A stretch of 64,000 nt of DNA, from assembly GCA_958510875.1 (NCBI GenBank), contig OY294067.1, positions 31,174,912 through 31,238,911 of the forward strand, in the 5' to 3' direction. Below the pieces are notes generated by a model. The model was given only the letters and a program-made list of their open reading frames with translations. It ran no database searches and was not told the DNA's origin. The DNA is from Endomychus coccineus (taxonomy: Eukaryota > Arthropoda > Insecta > Coleoptera > Endomychidae). Below, one piece after another: positions 60,519-64,000 of this stretch. The stretch's first letter is position 1; every line of letters starts with the position of its first letter. Made by a program: the position numbers and the translations under genes.

Positions 60519-60861
60519 AATAAGTAAACCACTTGTGAATCGTTCCAATCAATGAATAGTCCCCATAATGTTAACAAGCGATGCTTTGGTTTGCGTATTG
60601 TTTCTTCCATGCAAGCAATAATGTTTAATCAAGATTCAAAATTAATTTTTCTCCATGCTTACAAAATTTTCAAGGTTGCTTGCTTTCGATTGTTGTCAAA
60701 ACAGAACTGAATGACATATCAGTCTGAAAATTTTAATGCGTTCTTATTAAAGATGGTACATGCAAATGTCACATGGGATTTTCAATTTGGGCTCCATCTG
60801 TTTCATTCTAGGGTCTTTTTGCCCTCGTATATAAACTGATGACTTATTGAAAACCAACGAC

Positions 60862-61085
60862 TGCCTTCTCGGACTTGAGTAATATTGGAATAATAAGATG
60901 CCGTGATGTGTCTCGGTACAATTTTCACTAAAAGAAAGAAAATTCGGGGAAATTATTGGAAAATTGCGTCGTTTTTCCTTCATATACCTATCTCGATCCT
61001 GTTCAATTTCACACGTTGGACGAGTACCGAGACAGGAATATGAAGGAAAATGACGCAATTTTCCACCAATTTTCCAGAATGTTCC
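60862..61085. repeat. Dispersed repeat, copy 2, with inverted arm
   Basis: 60862-61010 matches 9560-9706. Immediately after, 61021-61075 is an inverted copy of part of it (ACAGGAATATGAAGGAAAA against its complement near 60970), forming a hairpin. Confidence 0.6.
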
Positions 61086-61465
61086 TACCCTGGACATGTC
61101 AGCTTTTGAATGTTACCTCATCAAGTCTAAATTTATTACAATTCCACTAGAATCAGCACTTCAAAGCTTGAAACAATTTTTGAACATTCCGTCCATTTTG
61201 GTTACGCACTCACGTATGCGCATTTCACCAACTTATACTATCTATGACAACCTTGTCAGATTTTACTACATTCAGTTTTTTTAATACTAGAAGATTTCTG
61301 ATTTCTTAATTTATAGAAAACTTCAAATTTTACCTCATAGTAAGTTTATTCTTTCTTCGTAATCATATATATTACAATATAATATAGCAATACTACTAAA
61401 AATGAAATGGCGTCAAAAAAGAGAATATAAAATATAATTAATGTACACTGCACAATAACAACAAT

Positions 61466-62790
61466 TTAAAAAATTATATAAGGACTATTTTTGTTATAGC
61501 TTGAAAATTCGTCTATGCTGTAGGCCTCTATTTCGATCAGAAACTTAAAAACAGCCCTTTCAAAAATCACTAATTTTTGAATAGCTTTAAACTCGTCTGG
61601 TAATGCATTAAAAAATTTAAGGCATCTATATAGTGGAGATTTTTCGAAAAATGTCAAGTCATGTCCCGGGATGTTATAATTTTTTGATCGAGTATCATGT
61701 GTATCTAGTTTTTTAAGATTAACAAAAAGATGTTTGTTCTTAAAAAGAAAAATAATACACTCATAAATATAAATGCTGTAAGCAGTAAGAAGAGTATTTT
61801 TTCTAAAAAGTCCCCTACATGTTTCAATGAATTCAAGATTCAGAATGGTTCTCACAACGCGTTTTTGACTCACAAATACATTTTCAAAAATAGTGCTTGT
61901 ACCATAGAATATGATACCGAACTTCATTCTTGAATAAAAATTTGCAAAATAAATAGTTCTCAATATGGAATCATTACAGCAATTTTTAAGTACCCTGATC
62001 GAATATCCAACACTATTTAACTTAGAGGTCAGTTTGTTCACATGCTCTGACCAACTCAATGTGGCGTCCACTTCTAGCCCTAAGAACTTTACAGACTCTT
62101 GCTGTTTATATGTAATCTGGTTTATTACCATATTTGTAGGCGGTTCAAAGCCTGGATGAATATTTCTAAATAACATTATATTTGTTTTTTCAGCATTTAG
62201 AATCAATTTGTTCTTTCCGAACCATTCACTGGCATTCAACATGGCGGCACAACACTCAGAAATCAATTTTGGGTAAAGTTTTTCACTTAGATTCAGATTG
62301 CTATCGTCAACATAGGTTACCAAAGTGCGCTTTGGGCCTTCTAATTCTGTGATATCGTTTAAAAAAATTATATATAACAGTGGACCCGCCAAACTTCCTT
62401 GTGGAATTCCCACATTAGTTGTTTTGAGTTCTGAGTAAACTTTTGGATTTGAAGTAGTAACTGCCACCCTTTGTTGCCTATTAGACAGATACGATCTAAA
62501 CCATTGCAAAACTACTCCTCTTACCCCATATCTGTGAAGCTTGTATAACAAGAGTGAATGGTCTAAGGTATCGTACGCCTTTGACAAGTCTAGAAAGATT
62601 CCCTCCGTAAGTTCACCTTTATCAATTTTTTCGAAGTTTGTCATAAAAACGGTAAGAAATGCTTTCTTCATCATATAATATATAACCGTCAATAAATGCC
62701 AAAATACATCATGTTCGGTTGTAGGTAGTAAAAAAATACGGGCAGTCACTGAGCACTGCTGACAGAAGTGAAAACTGACATTATAAAGTA
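61466..62790 (-). mobile_element. 5'-truncated non-LTR retrotransposon, RT intact
   Basis: The minus-strand frame 62749-61466 is open for 427 codons. It begins within the RT: GIFLDLSKAYDTLDHSLLL, then GIPQGSLAGPLLYIIFLND, then TYVDDSNL (catalytic box YVDD), and the C-terminal part ending in YNKNSPYIIF. The endonuclease and the first RT blocks are missing; the N-terminal 40 residues of the frame fit only loosely, so the truncation is near 62790. The group differs from the 56-kb element (YVDD instead of FADD). Confidence 0.8.
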
Positions 62791-62799
62791 ATCAATTTA

Positions 62800-63810
62800 T
62801 TTCATCCAAATTCGTATGATTTCACCAGTATAATCTCTTTCTACATGACACAATTTTCCGAAAAGTGCCATTGGACAATCCATCCCCAACATCTATGTTA
62901 TTAGTTATCATGTATGGTCGGTTAAGAACTAAAATTAACTCGTATGGTAATCCACCCGTATCATCGGTTCTCATTTTATGCAACTTCTGCCTGACGAATT
63001 TTGTTGCTCAGCATTATGACAACCAACGAAGACATCCGATGCCACTGATACTATTGCCTACGGAGTTTGGTATGGAGTTGTTGTACTCGTTGTAGCATCC
63101 GAAATTACAATTTTATTATTTTGTAAATGAAAATTAAATATAATTAGTTTTTCTCTAGTTTTCACAACTGTCAGCATTTCAATCAACAATTATATACATT
63201 TTTATATTTAATAATAAAAAGCGTATAATGGGCGGTACAATCCCTGTAAAGAGTATGAATGTAACCCGATAGTCATTATAATAAATACATTAATTTATTT
63301 TCAAAATATATTATTTATTGATATTTACATCGATGTAAATGAAAGTAATGTTAAACAGCATTGGTTCGAATTGAAGATGTCTACGGATGGTGGTAAAAGA
63401 AAACATCTTCAATTCGGACCAATGAACAAATAATCTAAAAAGGAAGCAAAATGTAAACATATAAACATTTCCGTCAAATGTCAGTATGATTGTAAATTAC
63501 ACCACAAATAACTATTTGAAATAAAATGTTGTACTTTCGTATTAGTAGTATTAAAAAAACATCAAGACGATACTCACTATTATATTTGATGCTGTGATCC
63601 AACATTCGAACAATGAAAATAATAAACTAGATATAACACAACGTCATCAATGTGTAGTACACATGCAAAAGTTCTCATTTATACACATCACTATTGTTAT
63701 ATTCAATGACAAGAATTATATTCATAATATTTAAAACCTTGCACGTAGATACGATACTAAGTACACAATGTACAATTAATAAATTCAATAAAAATATAAC
63801 TTTCATCTCC
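62800..63810. other. No gene recognised
   Basis: AT-rich sequence. AAGATGTCT.. and AACATCTTCAATTCGGACCAATG around 63370-63425 are inverted partners (hairpin), otherwise nothing identified. Confidence 0.4.
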
Positions 63811-64000
63811 ACGAGGACCGAGGATTGAGTAAATGAATAACGTCGAGTATCCTACTCAGATATGCACACGTGTGTAAGCGTATAGAGAAACTGCCTGACG
63901 CCTGACCCGAGTAGTTGCGCACGCAGCAGTATACATAATACCTATCGATCATAGTATATATAGCTACAGCGTGACGGAACGTGACGGACTCATGGTTTTA
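63811..64000. other. GC-richer end of window with TATATATA
   Basis: The last 190 bases are richer in GC and CG than their surroundings and contain TATATATAG near 63955, about 30 bases before CGTGACGGAACG. It could be a promoter or just a repeat; the window ends before it can be judged. Confidence 0.2.

Larger units (their letters stand above)
56000..60530 (+). mobile_element. Near-complete non-LTR retrotransposon (CR1/Jockey-like group)
   Basis: A 5' untranslated part of about 200 bases (start not defined) precedes ORF1 at 56196 and ORF2 after it. The element ends with a 3' untranslated part containing AATAAA-like sequence and a run of four ATTGAA units at 60495-60518, instead of a poly(A) tail. 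ORF1 with a cysteine-rich N-terminus and CCHC knuckles, and ORF2 with an APE-type endonuclease and RT but no RNase H, fit the CR1/L2/Jockey groups; I do not assign the clade. No target duplication was identified. Confidence 0.85.

Noticed and set aside
44854..64000. Search for the next Hr4 exon (hinge and ligand-binding domain)
   Set aside because: No + strand segment with the expected continuation after the DNA-binding domain, and no acceptor with such a frame, was seen; it is probably outside the window.
1..64000. tRNA, rRNA and CRISPR-like arrays
   Set aside because: No cloverleaf, no rRNA signature and no regularly spaced direct repeats; the FB4 tandem units are too long and diverged to be a CRISPR array and the DNA is eukaryotic.

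Overview
The window is AT-rich nuclear DNA from an insect. The single host gene I can identify is Hr4, an orphan nuclear receptor related to vertebrate GCNF/NR6A. A beetle is my best guess, but that rests only on the general look of the Hr4 protein and the repeat content. No bacterial, organellar or viral gene organisation is present.

Host gene. Hr4 lies on the + strand. Two coding exons are clear: a short one (33964-34068, start codon at 33969) and a long one (43555-44853) that carries a serine/proline-rich N-terminal region and the complete two-finger DNA-binding domain. Both introns are phase 1, so the exons join cleanly. A possible untranslated first exon ends at a good donor near 1731. 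The exons for the hinge and ligand-binding domain were not found after 44854 and probably lie beyond the window, so nearly everything here is Hr4 intron or upstream DNA.

Repeats. The introns are packed with transposable elements, most of them decayed and several nested.
(a) Penelope-like elements (PLEs) with reverse transcriptase, GIY-YIG endonuclease and pseudo-LTR pieces lie at about 4.1-5.5, 6.0, 12.2-13.1, 13.6-15.6, 25.8-26.0, 27.1-27.6, 32.8-33.4, 35.8-36.6, 41.1-41.9 and 51.5-52.7 kb. Two pseudo-LTRs carry near-complete hammerhead ribozyme motifs (27521-27564 and 52246-52288).
(b) Non-LTR retrotransposons lie at 7.0-8.6, 28.7-30.3, 38.0-38.8, 40.0-40.6, 46.4-46.7, 56.0-60.5 and 61.5-62.8 kb. 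The one at 56.0-60.5 kb is nearly complete. Its ORF1 and ORF2 are in one frame, separated by a single TAG followed by CAACTA, a stop-readthrough context.
(c) DNA transposons with clear ends are a hAT derivative with an 8-bp duplication (31278-32610), a hAT MITE (17750-17910), a decayed hAT (26251-26841), mariner copies (22162-22554 and 54923-55900), a mariner-like element with long inverted repeats (34259-35619) and a Mutator-like transposase remnant (24880-25735).
(d) Four TA-flanked foldback elements (10245-11693, 13737-15078, 23332-24404, 53691-54760) share a near-palindromic core around CGTGATCAGCGACCC. I do not recognise these as a named superfamily. A fifth foldback element (49233-51328) encodes an uncharacterised transposase-like protein, and the first part of its gene is duplicated inside both arms.

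The most interesting material is this set of foldback elements, the PLE ribozymes with their repeated head-to-head pseudo-LTR arrangement, and the apparent readthrough expression strategy of the non-LTR element at 56 kb.
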